A stretch of 64,000 bases of DNA from Colwellia sp. (GCA_002733765.1 NVWU01000005.1:62247-126246), one strand, 5' to 3'. Positions 8,932-18,523 are shown, counted from the stretch's first letter. The notes: generated by a model not told the origin, from the letters alone. Translations and numbers: made by a program.

Positions 8932-9495
8932 ATGGCTCAAATAGGCAAAACTATCCCAGAATTTAACGCACAAGCATTCCATAACGGTGAGTTTGTTGAA
9001 GTAACTTCTGAAGGCGTAAAAGGTAAATGGTCAATATTTTTATTCTACCCTGCTGACTTCACTTTTGTTTGCCCTACTGAATTAGAAGACATGGCAAATC
9101 AATATGTCGAATTACAAGAGCTAGGTGTTGAAGTATACGCAGTATCAACAGATACCCATTTTTCACACAAAGCATGGCATGACTCTTCAGAAGCCATTGG
9201 AAAAATAAAATTTCCAATGATTGGTGATCAAACAGGTAACATTACTCGTGGCTTTGATGTCATGATTGAAGAAGACCACATGGCACACCGTGGCACTTTC
9301 TTAGTAGACCCTGACGGCGTTATCCAAGTTGCCCATATTCATGCCGGTGGTATAGGTCGAAGTGCTAAAGATATGGTTCGTAATGTAAAAGCGGCACAAT
9401 ATGTTCGTGAGAATGACGGTGAAGTTTGTCCTGCCGCTTGGGAACAAGGCGAAGCAACACTAACACCTAGTTTAGATTTAGTTGGTAAAATCTAA
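8932..9495 (+). CDS. ahpC: Alkyl hydroperoxide reductase subunit C (peroxiredoxin)
   Basis: A 187-residue typical 2-Cys peroxiredoxin that reduces hydrogen peroxide, organic peroxides and peroxynitrite in the cytosol. The peroxidatic cysteine is C47 in DFTFVCPTE and the resolving cysteine is C166 in GEVCPAAW; the arginine of the active site lies in the conserved [11 protein letters not shown] segment. Length is exactly that of E. coli AhpC. The start ATG has GAGGAAAT upstream. It is followed by ahpF, its reductase, after 178 bases, and lies opposite oxyR. The spacing to ahpF suggests a partly separate leader or a processed transcript. Confidence 0.98.
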   Translation: MAQIGKTIPEFNAQAFHNGEFVEVTSEGVKGKWSIFLFYPADFTFVCPTELEDMANQYVELQELGVEVYAVSTDTHFSHKAWHDSSEAIGKIKFPMIGDQTGNITRGFDVMIEEDHMAHRGTFLVDPDGVIQVAHIHAGGIGRSAKDMVRNVKAAQYVRENDGEVCPAAWEQGEATLTPSLDLVGKI

Positions 9496-9673
9496 ACGTC
9501 CTTCTATGATTAGCGGAAATTGGTATTATTTTTAACGATGCTTTTCCGCCTTATTTCACCAGTTAAAATTACTTATATTAGCGAAACTTATTACCATTTA
9601 AAGGACAGAATTTCATATACATCTTGATTGGTAATGAGTCTAAACTAAGTGAGCTAAGCAGTAAGGTACTCCT

Positions 9674-11239
9674 ATGTTAAGCAAAGATATTCTAAACGCA
9701 GTAAAAACTTATACTCAAAACATGACTAACAAAGTATCACTAGTTTTACAGACTGGTGAACATGAAAAACGTCCAGAATTAAAAGAATTTTTAACACAAC
9801 TCTGTTCAATATCAGAAAATTTAATTTTAGTTGAACGTAATGATAATTTACGTAGTCCAATTACTTTTTATCTAGAAGTTGAAGACAAAAATAATGGTAT
9901 TTATTTTTCGGGCATCCCGAGTGGTCATGAATTTAATTCACTTATTCTAGCAATATTACAGTCTTCAGGCACTGTACTTAAACTTGATAGCACCTTAACT
10001 AAAATGGTACGAAAAATAACAGAAACTTTACACTTTGAAGTGTTTATTTCGTTAAGTTGTCATAATTGTCCTGACGTAGTCCAATCGTTAAACCAGTTTG
10101 CTTTACTGAATAATAACATCAGTACAGAAATGATCGATGGTGGTTTATACCCTGACCTTATCAACGAGCGCAACATTCAAGGCGTGCCAAGTGTTTATCT
10201 TAATGGCAAGTTGTTTGCTAACGGTAAAATAGATACCGCACAGTTAGTTGATAAGCTTATTGAGCGTTTTCCTTATATTATCGACAGTAGCGATACTGAA
10301 CAGTTACCACTACAAGATATTACCGTCATTGGCGCAGGCCCTGCGGGTGTTGCTGCCGCAATTTATGCCGCGCGTAAAGGGCTAAACGTCACCATGATCG
10401 CGGATAGAATTGGTGGTCAAGTCAAAGATACGGTTGGAATTGAAAACCTAATTTCAGTCCCTAAAACTACGGGTACAGAACTAACAGGCAATATGCAGGC
10501 TCACTTGAATGACTACGATATCACGATCAAAGAATTTTTACGTGTCGACAAAATAGAGAAAGGTTATCCTGAAAGTAACGCACCTAAAAAGCTGCATCTT
10601 TCTAGCGGTGAAGTCATTGAATCTAAAACGATAATTATTGCTACTGGGGCAAAATGGCGTGAGCTTGGTATACCCGGAGAGAAAGAAAATATAGGCTCAG
10701 GCGTTGCTTATTGCCCACATTGTGATGGTCCATTTTTCAAGGGTAAAGACGTGGCCGTTGTTGGTGGTGGTAATTCAGGTATAGAAGCCGCATTAGATTT
10801 AGCGGGTATGGTTAATCATGTAACTGTATTTGAATTTTTACCCCAATTAAAAGCCGATCAAGTTTTAGTAGAGAAAGCTGAAGCACATGACAGAATCACA
10901 ATTATCAAAAATGTCGCTACGAAAGAAGTTATTGCTGAAAAAGGTAAAGTTGTTGCGCTTGCCTATGAAGATAGAGCATCTGGTGAAGTAAAACAGCAAC
11001 ACTTATCAGGTATTTTTGTACAAATTGGCTTACTACCAAACAGTAGCTTTTTAAATGGTGTTGTTGAGCGCACCCCGCAGGGTGAAGTTATTATTGATGA
11101 GAGATGTCAGACAACAGAGCCTGGTATATTTGCCGCGGGTGATGTATCGACCGTACCTTATAAACAAATAGTTATTGCTATGGGTGAAGGTGCCAAAGCA
11201 TCACTGTCTGCATTCGATTATATTATTAGAGAAAGCTAG
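9674..11239 (+). CDS. ahpF: Alkyl hydroperoxide reductase subunit F
   Basis: A 521-residue NADH-dependent flavoprotein that re-reduces AhpC. The N-terminal part is a double thioredoxin fold with the redox motif C129-H-N-C132; the C-terminal part is a thioredoxin-reductase-like unit with FAD motif GAGPAGVAAAIYAARKG, redox centre C347-P-H-C350 in AYCPHCDGP, an NADH motif VGGGNSGIEAALDLA and the final FAD motif GIFAAGDVS. Length equals that of E. coli AhpF. It probably shares control with ahpC. A hairpin of 10 bp lies just after the stop. Confidence 0.98.
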   Translation: MLSKDILNAVKTYTQNMTNKVSLVLQTGEHEKRPELKEFLTQLCSISENLILVERNDNLRSPITFYLEVEDKNNGIYFSGIPSGHEFNSLILAILQSSGTVLKLDSTLTKMVRKITETLHFEVFISLSCHNCPDVVQSLNQFALLNNNISTEMIDGGLYPDLINERNIQGVPSVYLNGKLFANGKIDTAQLVDKLIERFPYIIDSSDTEQLPLQDITVIGAGPAGVAAAIYAARKGLNVTMIADRIGGQVKDTVGIENLISVPKTTGTELTGNMQAHLNDYDITIKEFLRVDKIEKGYPESNAPKKLHLSSGEVIESKTIIIATGAKWRELGIPGEKENIGSGVAYCPHCDGPFFKGKDVAVVGGGNSGIEAALDLAGMVNHVTVFEFLPQLKADQVLVEKAEAHDRITIIKNVATKEVIAEKGKVVALAYEDRASGEVKQQHLSGIFVQIGLLPNSSFLNGVVERTPQGEVIIDERCQTTEPGIFAAGDVSTVPYKQIVIAMGEGAKASLSAFDYIIRES

Positions 11240-11252
11240 CGCTAATAATTAT

Positions 11253-11283
11253 CCTGAACTAATTAAGTACAAGTTAGTTCAGG
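11253..11283 (+). terminator. Hairpin after ahpF
   Basis: A perfect 10-bp stem (11253-11262 with 11274-11283) starts 14 bases after the ahpF stop. The T run after it is poor, so it may be a weak terminator or an RNA-stabilising hairpin. The remaining bases to 11522 hold only short frames without ribosome binding sites. Confidence 0.55.
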
Positions 11284-11522
11284 TACTATTTGCCAATAGC
11301 GCATTGCTAAAATTTATAATCATTTAATCCGTTATTAATAAAGGTATTATCCAATAAATCAAATATTTCTAATAGAAATTTATGAGCATTGTTTGAGAAA
11401 AAAGTAAGCATAGCAACTGATGAACCAGAAAAAAGGCTATTCATTGAACCTACTGTATTTAAAACTTGCAGTGACACAAAATATGTCAAGACTCACGACA
11501 AGTCCCAAAATAGTCTTTTAAC

Positions 11523-12239
11523 TTATTCAGCCGTTGCTGTTTTATTTGAACCCGATATATTACTTTGTTGTAACAACCTGATATGTTGATCCTTCATATA
11601 CATTGGATGGTATGGCCCAACAGGCATACTACCAATAAATCGTCCATTTGCTTGTTTAGCATAAACCGTATAATCAGCCGCAGCAGTATTGATTGCTGTT
11701 GCTATAGCACTAACTAATAAACCAGCTATTCCGCCGCCGCCATTTACTGATAAATCGACAACAACCGCACCATTGTATTGCCATAAAACCTCAGAGGTTT
11801 TGGTTGACTTTATCTCTGCATCGATAGAAACCGTTAGTGTTGAGGCTAAAACAGTATAGGAAGTATCCCACTTAACTATTTTTGTAAATAATACTGCGTC
11901 AGCACCAAAATATTCATGAAATTTATTTAGTGGTACATTATAAACTAGCTCACTATCATAAATGCCTTGCTGTCTTAATACATCAGCAGTAAGTTGATAA
12001 GGAAAGGTATAATAACCTTGTAACGCAATAGGCATTTCAACTGTCGTTGAATAATAATCTTTTGCTTCAGCATCGGTACTTAGATTTATTGGTGGCATAA
12101 CAAGAAGTGAGCGAGGCTTTTCTTGGTACATTTTAGGGAACTCTTCACCTTTTGTTATGTAAGTAGGAGTTACACAACCGCTAAGAAGTACTATAGATAG
12201 GGTTAACAGTACGATTTTTATTTTTGTTATGGTATTCAT
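11523..12239 (-). CDS. DUF799 (GNA1162-like) lipoprotein
   Basis: A 238-residue lipoprotein (lipobox VLLSGC, C22) of the DUF799 family, whose Neisseria member GNA1162 is a surface lipoprotein. Visible family marks are RSLLVMPPINLSTDAEAKDYY near the N-terminus (split by family-specific positions), ADAVLFTKIVKWD and the Gly/Ala-rich segment NGGGGIAGLLVSAIATA that may insert in a membrane. It is the last gene of a four-gene operon with DUF4810, a PEGA-like lipoprotein and a CsgG-type protein; the next gene lies 6 bases upstream. The set is thought to form an outer membrane-associated complex, but the cargo or function is not established. Confidence 0.88.
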   Translation of the reverse strand: MNTITKIKIVLLTLSIVLLSGCVTPTYITKGEEFPKMYQEKPRSLLVMPPINLSTDAEAKDYYSTTVEMPIALQGYYTFPYQLTADVLRQQGIYDSELVYNVPLNKFHEYFGADAVLFTKIVKWDTSYTVLASTLTVSIDAEIKSTKTSEVLWQYNGAVVVDLSVNGGGGIAGLLVSAIATAINTAAADYTVYAKQANGRFIGSMPVGPYHPMYMKDQHIRLLQQSNISGSNKTATAE

Positions 12240-12245
12240 TTCTTA

Positions 12246-12599
12246 TTACCCCTTCGCTTTTGCTTTTTGAATTAAGTTTTCCATAAATCTACTTGATTCA
12301 GGGTAAGTACTTTTTTCTTGCTCAAAAAATTCAATTGCCTTTGAGTAATGGTTTGCTTTTAACTGAATGTAACCTAAGTTTGCGTAAATTCCCGGTGGAA
12401 CTCTTACCGCTTTCGCATTTGATTTTTTAATAATGCTTTCTAATGAACTCTGCCATTGAGCATCACTTTCATCACCACTTACTTTTTTCAGGTTGTAAAA
12501 ACTTTCAGAATAATTTTCATACATATACATTGGTGGTGGTGTTGTATTACAGCCACTAAGAATAGCGGTAAATAACAAAAGTGTTAATACTAATTTCAT
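12246..12599 (-). CDS. DUF4810 lipoprotein with TPR-like repeat
   Basis: A 117-residue lipoprotein (lipobox ILSGC, C17). The mature part has the DUF4810 pattern: an MYMYENYSESFY start, a linker, then a helix pair resembling one TPR motif (YANLGYIQLKANHYSKAIEFFEQE). It lies between the PEGA-like gene (18 bases) and the DUF799 gene (6 bases) and is the constant partner of DUF799 and CsgG-type genes in other Gram-negative bacteria, including Neisseria. It probably acts as an adaptor in the periplasm; this is inference from the context. Confidence 0.88.
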   Translation of the reverse strand: MKLVLTLLLFTAILSGCNTTPPPMYMYENYSESFYNLKKVSGDESDAQWQSSLESIIKKSNAKAVRVPPGIYANLGYIQLKANHYSKAIEFFEQEKSTYPESSRFMENLIQKAKAKG

Positions 12600-12617
12600 G
12601 TGAATCCTTTTACTGTT

Positions 12618-12941
12618 TTAATTATTATGGGGAATGTTTATTTCTTTCTCGTGACCATCACCAAGTAATACGTTACGTTGAACAACCATATTGCCTTGTT
12701 TAGTCACTATGATTGTATGCTTACCCGGGGTTACTTTATATTGTTGTTTAGGGCCTGCTTTGGTTACCACAAATGATGGTGCGCCATCAATAGAAACTTC
12801 AGCGCCTATAATGTCTCCTGAGAAATAAAGATAAGATACTGGTTCAGCCGTCGTTTGACCTGAACTATAAGTATTGTAACTACTACAAGCAGATGTAATA
12901 GCCAGTAGTGAAAATATAAATAATGTCTGAAGAATATTCAT
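12618..12941 (-). CDS. Small PEGA-like lipoprotein
   Basis: A 107-residue lipoprotein with signal peptide and lipobox ITSAC (C19). The mature part is a single beta-sandwich of the PEGA type: GAEVSIDGAPSF, then VTPGKHTIIVTKQGN and a final strand, with the P-G-K/H turn that names such domains. It sits inside the CsgG-DUF4810-DUF799 operon, 15 bases after the CsgG gene, a position usually without an extra gene in the simpler three-gene sets. PEGA domains often bind cell-surface material; the role here is unknown. Confidence 0.75.
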   Translation of the reverse strand: MNILQTLFIFSLLAITSACSSYNTYSSGQTTAEPVSYLYFSGDIIGAEVSIDGAPSFVVTKAGPKQQYKVTPGKHTIIVTKQGNMVVQRNVLLGDGHEKEINIPHNN

Positions 12942-12956
12942 TTTAGCTCCCTTGTG

Positions 12957-13931
12957 TTATTTAACAATTTCTTGAATAAACAAATCTTTATAATCATTTC
13001 CTTTGATATAGGCATCTAAGTTTCCATCAATAATCTGACTAAATGAAACTTCTGATTCTGGTGAGTCACCAAATGAGCTTAAAACTTTAACTGTGGCAAT
13101 TTTTTTACCGGGTAAAGTGATAAACATTCCTGTTTGAGGATTCTTAACTTTTTTGCCTGACTTAACTACCTCAAAAATTGACCCTTGTGTAATATTTTGA
13201 GATTTACCACCAGAGATTATTAAATTACCTTCATCATAAGAAAGAATATAAGAACGCCATGTTTTACCTAACATATTTTCAATAATATTCGATGCTAAAT
13301 CAGTAATAGCAACATCTATTACCTTGTCATTTAAGGAACTGTCATAAGCCGCTTTATCACCTACACCTAGTACAGTACCGGCTTCTGAATAAGCTATGCC
13401 TTTACCTTTTTCTGAATAAATAATTTGACCTGTAGATACATCAATAATGCGAATATTTACCGTAGCATTAGCTTCTTGGCGTTTAACACGTGAGAAAACC
13501 CCTACATCACTAACTTCTTTGCGTCCGAATTCCGTAATTGAACCAACAATTAAAAAATCGGCGGCATTATTTAGGGCCGAACTGCCTGACATGGAAAGTT
13601 CTTTTTCAATTTTTGTTAGGTCAGCACGCTCAAGCATGATGAATTTACCTGTTTCAAATAGTTTAGATGAAAGAATATCCATGGCTTGTTTACCAATACG
13701 ATTATTATCATTATCAATAAAAAAACTTTGTCCATAGGTTGTTTCGTTAGTGAAACGTCCAATAGCAACTTTTCTTTTTAGATATTTAGTTTGATTGGCA
13801 GTTTCTGCGATTGTTTTACTTACGGTAGGGGGTTGAACAGGTGTTTTGTAGATTTCTTTTTTGTCGACTGTTGCACAACCAGTAAAGATTAGACTAACTG
13901 ATATAGCGAATATTAGAATTTTGTGATTCAT
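12957..13931 (-). CDS. CsgG/HfaB-type outer membrane lipoprotein
   Basis: A 324-residue lipoprotein (lipobox IFTGC, C16) with a CsgG-like nucleotide-free Rossmann-type domain at about residues 45-200 (KRKVAIGRFTNET, DILSSKLFETGKFIMLERADL, ADFLIVGSITEFGRK, ATVNIRIIDVSTGQIIYSE). CsgG forms the curli secretion pore, but no curli genes are here; this belongs to the CsgG-DUF4810-DUF799 lipoprotein set. A C-terminal region of about 100 residues (from GNLIISGGKSQN) forms an extra beta domain not found in short CsgG. The ATG at 13931 is chosen because AAGGAAAGAT lies just before it and the lipobox then falls correctly; an in-frame start 42 bases upstream would spoil the signal peptide. Confidence 0.87.
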   Translation of the reverse strand: MNHKILIFAISVSLIFTGCATVDKKEIYKTPVQPPTVSKTIAETANQTKYLKRKVAIGRFTNETTYGQSFFIDNDNNRIGKQAMDILSSKLFETGKFIMLERADLTKIEKELSMSGSSALNNAADFLIVGSITEFGRKEVSDVGVFSRVKRQEANATVNIRIIDVSTGQIIYSEKGKGIAYSEAGTVLGVGDKAAYDSSLNDKVIDVAITDLASNIIENMLGKTWRSYILSYDEGNLIISGGKSQNITQGSIFEVVKSGKKVKNPQTGMFITLPGKKIATVKVLSSFGDSPESEVSFSQIIDGNLDAYIKGNDYKDLFIQEIVK

Positions 13932-14450
13932 ATCTTTCCTTGATAATATTAATAATTGAAAGGATACTAACACGGATCAAATAAAAGCTACTATTGTTAT
14001 TAAATCAACCCAAAAAATGGTTAACCTTCCAATCTTAAAGCTAGCCTTTAATGCCTGATATTTGCTGCTCTCTCTTTTTTGCGAAAAAATACATAATAAT
14101 ATATAAAGCGTCCCAATTTCATTTAATGTTGGAAAGTATTACAGCTAATATTTGTTTACAATACAGTCTGTTCAATTAGCCTTAAAAATATTTTAATACA
14201 TAACTTTTTATCAAGGTGACCTCCCCCCTATTCGCATAGCTCCTTTCAATAAACACTGACATTTTTATCTTGCTGAGTATATTGTCGAATGTGAGATTGA
14301 ACATTCACCTCAATTATGACTGGCGTGTATGCGTCTGGGCGACAACACATATTTGTAGCAATGAAATCGTACAGCTATAATCTAAAAAGTTACCTTTTTT
14401 TGAAATGACGAGTGTTCTTTACTATACGCTTACAAGAGTGAGTTGCTATC
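13932..14450. other. Long AT-rich intergenic stretch with no recognised gene
   Basis: About 520 bases between the CsgG operon start and the AbrB-like gene. It should contain the promoter of the lipoprotein operon. No open frame with a ribosome binding site, no clear terminator and no repeat-family copy was seen. The composition becomes less AT-rich near 14220-14340, matching the beginning of the acquired patch. Confidence 0.4.
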
Positions 14451-14657
14451 ATGATTGAACTTAAGATACGAGCAGTAGGCTCTGGGTTGGGGGTGGAACT
14501 GCCACCTGAAGTGCTCAAGCACCTGGAAGCTACTAAGGGGGAGAGCATCTTCCTTGAATATATGTTTAATGGCAGCTACAGGCTGGCAAAACATGATGCA
14601 GAGTCTGTTGAGCAAACGATGTTGATTGATGGGCAGATGCATGAGGAAGATGCTTGA
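14451..14657 (+). CDS. Orphan AbrB/MazE-type DNA-binding protein
   Basis: A 68-residue protein with a swapped-hairpin (AbrB/MazE/SpoVT) N-terminal domain: IKIRAVG-like start (here IELKIRAVGSGLGVELPPEV), then LEATKGESIFLEYM. Such proteins are usually antitoxins that bind DNA and neutralise a MazF- or Doc-like toxin encoded next door. No toxin frame follows, so it is an orphan, a stand-alone regulator, or the survivor of a broken toxin-antitoxin pair. The gene is visibly richer in G and C than its neighbours (runs such as GGGTTGGGGGTGG), and it sits in a degraded patch, both of which suggest horizontal transfer. Confidence 0.65.
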   Translation: MIELKIRAVGSGLGVELPPEVLKHLEATKGESIFLEYMFNGSYRLAKHDAESVEQTMLIDGQMHEEDA

Positions 14658-14773
14658 ATAGTTAGCTGCATGAATATGAGTACTGAACGGAAATCTTGTT
14701 TATGGTTATTTAATAAACATAGCTAAGATAAACACTATATTTTGACAGATATTTTTTGGTGTAAGAAAGCGAC

Positions 14774-14812
14774 TATACCCAAAACACCTCAACATGCGGG
14801 TTTCAGGACGCC
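14774..14812 (+). repeat. Solo end of the MITE-like repeat family
   Basis: Thirty-six of 39 bases match the inverted right end of the complete element at 52323-52500 (it begins TATACCCAAA and continues CACCTCAACATGCG). No matching partner end is seen within 300 bases, so this is a truncated copy. It marks the decayed region between the orphan AbrB-like gene and argA. Confidence 0.7.
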
Positions 14813-15129
14813 CAAACTAAAGTAAGCGCATTATAAAAATATGAATATGGCGATCGCTACAAAAAAGTGCTTAAGCATATTTAAGCAGTCAGAGAAACTT
14901 TATTAATAAACGATATCGATCCTGAAGAAGTAAATGGTGAGATAAACCCCGAACATACACCGCGTTCGAGTTATTAATAATATAAAAATAATCTCCGCAT
15001 TGATATTGTCAAGTTATCGAAGCCATAGTGAAGTATGAGATAAGCCGAAGATGAAACATATAAAATGTATTCCGCTCCCCCTTTTCTACGCATTAGCCAC
15101 ACTGACGGTTTTGCTGGTAACACTACGCC
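14813..15129. other. Decayed sequence, coding remnant likely
   Basis: No intact gene. From about 14843 to 14975 one plus-strand frame reads YGDRYKKVLKHI, a stop, then a run beginning AVRETLLINDIDPEEVN and closing HTPRSSY before a second stop. The residue choice looks like former coding sequence split by a nonsense change, but I cannot assign a family. With the solo repeat end and the orphan AbrB-like gene this suggests an old insertion that is eroding. Confidence 0.35.
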
Positions 15130-15171
15130 AAAGAGATTTAATAATCTCTACTACAATAATTAAATCTCTTT
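15130..15171 (-). terminator. Inverted repeat at the end of argA
   Basis: Twelve-base arms (15130-15141 and 15160-15171) pair perfectly around an 18-base loop; the right arm overlaps the argA stop codon. The T run is short, so this is a likely but not strong terminator for the arginine operon. Confidence 0.5.
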
Positions 15172-16467
15172 AATGAACACTTTTGATTTTCGCTGAAAAT
15201 TATACATTTTTTGTTTACCTTCAGGGAGCTTGTTCATCGGTTGCTCAAGAAAGCCTTGCTCAAGAAACCAATGACCACTTACCGTTGTTAACACAAATAT
15301 AGAGGTTAATTGCTGTTGCCTAGCAACATTTTCCAAAGCTGCCATCAAACGTCCACCGCGATTACCTTTGCGGTAATCTGGGTGAATAGCAACACAGGCT
15401 ACCTCACCCATTTTCGCATCCGAATAGGGATATAAAGCGGCACAAGCAATAATAACGTCTTCTTTTTTAAGTACGGTAAACTTATCAATTTCTACTTCAA
15501 GTAATTCACGTGAACGTTTGACTAAAACACCTTCAGCCTCAAGCGGAGCAAGTAGTTCCAAAATACCGCCAACATCATCAATAGTCGCTATCGCTATTTG
15601 TTCTTTATAGTCTTTAGCAATCAAAGTGCCTGCGCCATCACGAGTAAAAAGCTCTTGCAATAATGCAGTGTCACTTTGATAACTCACACAATGACAACGT
15701 TCAACGCCATTTTCACCACACTGAATGATTGCGCGTAGCAATAACTGACGTACATGGCAATCTTTCTCATCCAATAAGGTTTTAACAGTACGCACACTAC
15801 AACTTCGGATCAATTCGCCTGTTTTAGCTAATAAACCATCGTCTTGAGTTAAGGTGATCAATTTATCCGCTTTTAACGCGATAGCCGTTTGCGCAGCTAC
15901 ATCCTCTAACGCAAGATTAAATACTTCACCCGTAGGTGAGTAACCAATTGGTGACAATAAAACAATTGAGCCATAATTTAGCTGCATGTTAATGCCATCA
16001 GAGTCAATTCTGCGCACAGTACCGGTATATTTGTAATCGACACCATCACGAACGCCCATAGGCTTGGCAATCACAAAATTTCCCGTGCTCACCCGAATTT
16101 GTGAGCCATACATAGGTGAGTTAACTAAGCCGGTACTTAATAAAGCTTCAATATGTAAACGTAAAGAACCAATCGCATCTTTTACCGCCACTAGCGTATC
16201 AGCGTCAGTTACCCGAATATTATCTTCAATTACTTGGTTAATATTTCGCTGTATCATGCGTTCTTCAATTTGTGGACGTGCGCCATGCACCACCACTAAC
16301 TTAACGCCTAAACTACGTAATAAAGAAATATCATGAATAATATTGGCAAAATTTGCGTGTGAAACAGCTTCTCCGCCAAACATTAATACTACAGTCTTAC
16401 CACGATGCGCATTAATATAAGGCGCAGCATTTCTAAACCATTTTACATTGTTTTTATTATTATCCAT
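15160..16467 (-). CDS. argA: N-acetylglutamate synthase
   Basis: A 435-residue classical ArgA that makes N-acetylglutamate from glutamate and acetyl-CoA, the first step of arginine synthesis. Residues 1-290 are the amino-acid-kinase-like domain that senses arginine (VVLMFGGEAV, LVVVHGARPQI, GSIVLLSPIGYSPTGE) and residues about 295-430 are the GNAT acetyltransferase domain (VACVAIHPDYRKGNRGGRLM, the acetyl-CoA loop). It is the last gene of the arg operon, 18 bases after argH(A). It therefore coexists with a second GNAT domain fused to ArgH, which is an unusual redundancy. Control would be through feedback by arginine and ArgR boxes upstream of argC. Confidence 0.96.
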   Translation of the reverse strand: MDNNKNNVKWFRNAAPYINAHRGKTVVLMFGGEAVSHANFANIIHDISLLRSLGVKLVVVHGARPQIEERMIQRNINQVIEDNIRVTDADTLVAVKDAIGSLRLHIEALLSTGLVNSPMYGSQIRVSTGNFVIAKPMGVRDGVDYKYTGTVRRIDSDGINMQLNYGSIVLLSPIGYSPTGEVFNLALEDVAAQTAIALKADKLITLTQDDGLLAKTGELIRSCSVRTVKTLLDEKDCHVRQLLLRAIIQCGENGVERCHCVSYQSDTALLQELFTRDGAGTLIAKDYKEQIAIATIDDVGGILELLAPLEAEGVLVKRSRELLEVEIDKFTVLKKEDVIIACAALYPYSDAKMGEVACVAIHPDYRKGNRGGRLMAALENVARQQQLTSIFVLTTVSGHWFLEQGFLEQPMNKLPEGKQKMYNFQRKSKVFIKEI

Positions 16468-16485
16468 GATCTCTATTTCTTTTTC

Positions 16486-18426
16486 CTAAGCCGTGCCTGA
16501 ACGATCAACAATGTATGCCATTGCTACTTCATCAGCGGGATCTTTATGCGGACTTTGTTCACTGTCTTCAATAATATTGTCAGCCAGAGAGCTTTTTTCA
16601 ATTAAGGAAAAATCAAGCTTTTTAAAGAATTCAGGTACATACGTTAATACAATTATTTTTTGCAGTTCCATTTGATGCGCAAACTCAAGTAAGTATTGTA
16701 CTAAAGCTTGGCCTTGCCCTTGACCATGAGCTGACTTATCAATCACAATTGAGCGTATTTCAGCTAAACCTGTTTGATAGATATATAAAGAAGCACAACC
16801 GACAACATCACCGTCAACTTCAGCAACCACAAAGTTTTGAATATCATGAATAATATTGTCACGTGAACGTGGTAATATTTCGCCTTTATCCGCCCAATAA
16901 TCGACTTGTTGATAAATTTTATCAACATCAGACATACGTGCTCTTCGCACCGAAAGTGCCGCAGCTTTTTGCGCATTTAAACGTTGTTTAACCTGTTTTA
17001 ACGCCATGTTAATTTGATTTTTACTTGGCGCACCAACCACTTGACCATTTAAACTATCGCTATTACCTTGAATATCCGCTAAGGCTTTTTGCACTTGCGT
17101 TCTTGACGTGCCACCAATCGCAACACGTTTATCTAAGCAAGACTCAATGGATAAATGCTGATACACATCTTGTTCAATTTTGTCATTGAAGGCTTGCAAT
17201 TGCGTTAAAGAAAACTCTTCTAACGCATGACCTGCGTCAATGGCAGCCAAAACGACTTCACCCACTATATGGTGAGCTTCTCTAAATGGAATATCTTTAC
17301 CAACAAGGTAATCAGCCAATTCAGTAGAATTTGCATAACCTTGTTGTGCTGCGGCTAAAGTACGGGCACGATTTACTTTTAAACCATCAGCAATTAACAC
17401 TGCCATTTCCATACATTCTTGCCACGTATCAAGAGCATCAAAAAGCCCTTCTTTATCTTCTTGCATATCTTTATTGTAGGCAAGCGGAAGTCCTTTCATG
17501 GTCACCATCATAGCCGTAAGTGAGCCCATAACACGACCCGCTTTACCACGAATAAGTTCACAAGCATCAGGGTTTTTCTTTTGTGGCATTAGTGATGAAC
17601 CAGAGCTAACTAAATCACTCATTTCAACAAAGCCCGCTTCACCAGAATTATAAAAAATCAAATCTTCAGCGAAACGCGATAAATGCATCATAGAAATACT
17701 CGCACTTGATAATAATTCAAGCACATGATCTCTATCAGAAACCGCATCTAAGCTATTTAAAGTGGCACTTCTAAAACCTAAATTATGCGCTAATAAATCA
17801 CGATCAATCGGGTAAGCAGTTCCTGCTAATGCACCAGAGCCTAACGGTGAAGTGTCAGCGCGGTATAAGGTATCTTTTAAACGACCAATATCACGGTTAA
17901 ACATTTCCACATAAGCCAAACACCAGTGACCAAATGTTACTGGCTGTGCACGTTGTAAGTGAGTATAGCCAGGTAATACCGTATTGCTTTCACGTTCGGC
18001 TAAGTTTAATAATGCTTGTTGTAAGTTAACTAAGGCAAATAAAATATCACCGCCTGTTTCTTTACACCATAGTTTTAAATCTGTCGCCACTTGGTCATTA
18101 CGACTACGGCCAGTATGGAGCTTCTTGCCTAAATCACCCGTTTTTTCAATTAGGTTAATTTCAACCCAACTGTGAATATCTTCCGCATCAGACGTTAGAA
18201 TTTGATTAGGATCATTTTCAACTGACGCTTTTAGTTCTAACAATGCGGCTTTTAAACGTGTGAATTCATCTTGGCTTAACACATCAACAGTCGTTAATGC
18301 TTCTGCCCAAGCGATTGAACCAACAATATCTTGTATTGCCATGCGATAATCAACTGGCAACGAGTCATTGAATTTTTTAAATTGTACACTCGCTTTTTCT
18401 TTAAAGCGTCCGCCCCATAAAGCCAT
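16486..18426 (-). CDS. argH: Argininosuccinate lyase fused to a GNAT domain, ArgH(A)
   Basis: A 646-residue fusion. Residues 1 to about 460 form argininosuccinate lyase, which splits argininosuccinate into arginine and fumarate; the signature [12 protein letters not shown] lies near 275-287 and [12 protein letters not shown] near 110. Residues about 490-640 form a GNAT acetyltransferase ([20 protein letters not shown] is the acetyl-CoA loop). Plain ArgH is about 460 residues. Such ArgH(A) fusions are known in Moritella, Alteromonas and relatives, where the extra domain can give N-acetylglutamate synthase activity. The gene lies 97 bases after argG and 18 before argA. Whether this GNAT domain is active here cannot be told from sequence. 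Confidence 0.95.
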   Translation of the reverse strand: MALWGGRFKEKASVQFKKFNDSLPVDYRMAIQDIVGSIAWAEALTTVDVLSQDEFTRLKAALLELKASVENDPNQILTSDAEDIHSWVEINLIEKTGDLGKKLHTGRSRNDQVATDLKLWCKETGGDILFALVNLQQALLNLAERESNTVLPGYTHLQRAQPVTFGHWCLAYVEMFNRDIGRLKDTLYRADTSPLGSGALAGTAYPIDRDLLAHNLGFRSATLNSLDAVSDRDHVLELLSSASISMMHLSRFAEDLIFYNSGEAGFVEMSDLVSSGSSLMPQKKNPDACELIRGKAGRVMGSLTAMMVTMKGLPLAYNKDMQEDKEGLFDALDTWQECMEMAVLIADGLKVNRARTLAAAQQGYANSTELADYLVGKDIPFREAHHIVGEVVLAAIDAGHALEEFSLTQLQAFNDKIEQDVYQHLSIESCLDKRVAIGGTSRTQVQKALADIQGNSDSLNGQVVGAPSKNQINMALKQVKQRLNAQKAAALSVRRARMSDVDKIYQQVDYWADKGEILPRSRDNIIHDIQNFVVAEVDGDVVGCASLYIYQTGLAEIRSIVIDKSAHGQGQGQALVQYLLEFAHQMELQKIIVLTYVPEFFKKLDFSLIEKSSLADNIIEDSEQSPHKDPADEVAMAYIVDRSGTA

Positions 18427-18523
18427 GGTTATTTACTCCAATTTTTTTCGAAAATACTATTTATACTGCAAAAAGAACGAGCAACGCTATAGCGTCCACC
18501 ACATCCCACAAGTAAAGCTATGG

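Noticed and set aside
11307-11589. Short open frames of 60 and 66 codons on both strands after ahpF
   Set aside because: No ribosome binding site, overlap each other and the DUF799 gene end, and no family-like pattern. Treated as intergenic.
14841-14975. A short plus-strand peptide frame after the solo repeat
   Set aside because: Broken by stops and without ribosome binding site; counted as decayed coding sequence.
16764-16976. A 70-codon frame opposite or beside the ArgH(A) acetyltransferase domain
   Set aside because: It lies wholly within the coding strand of the fused gene in another frame and has a leucine/isoleucine-rich artefact composition. Many similar shadow frames inside argE, hmuS, ahpF and others were ignored for the same reason.
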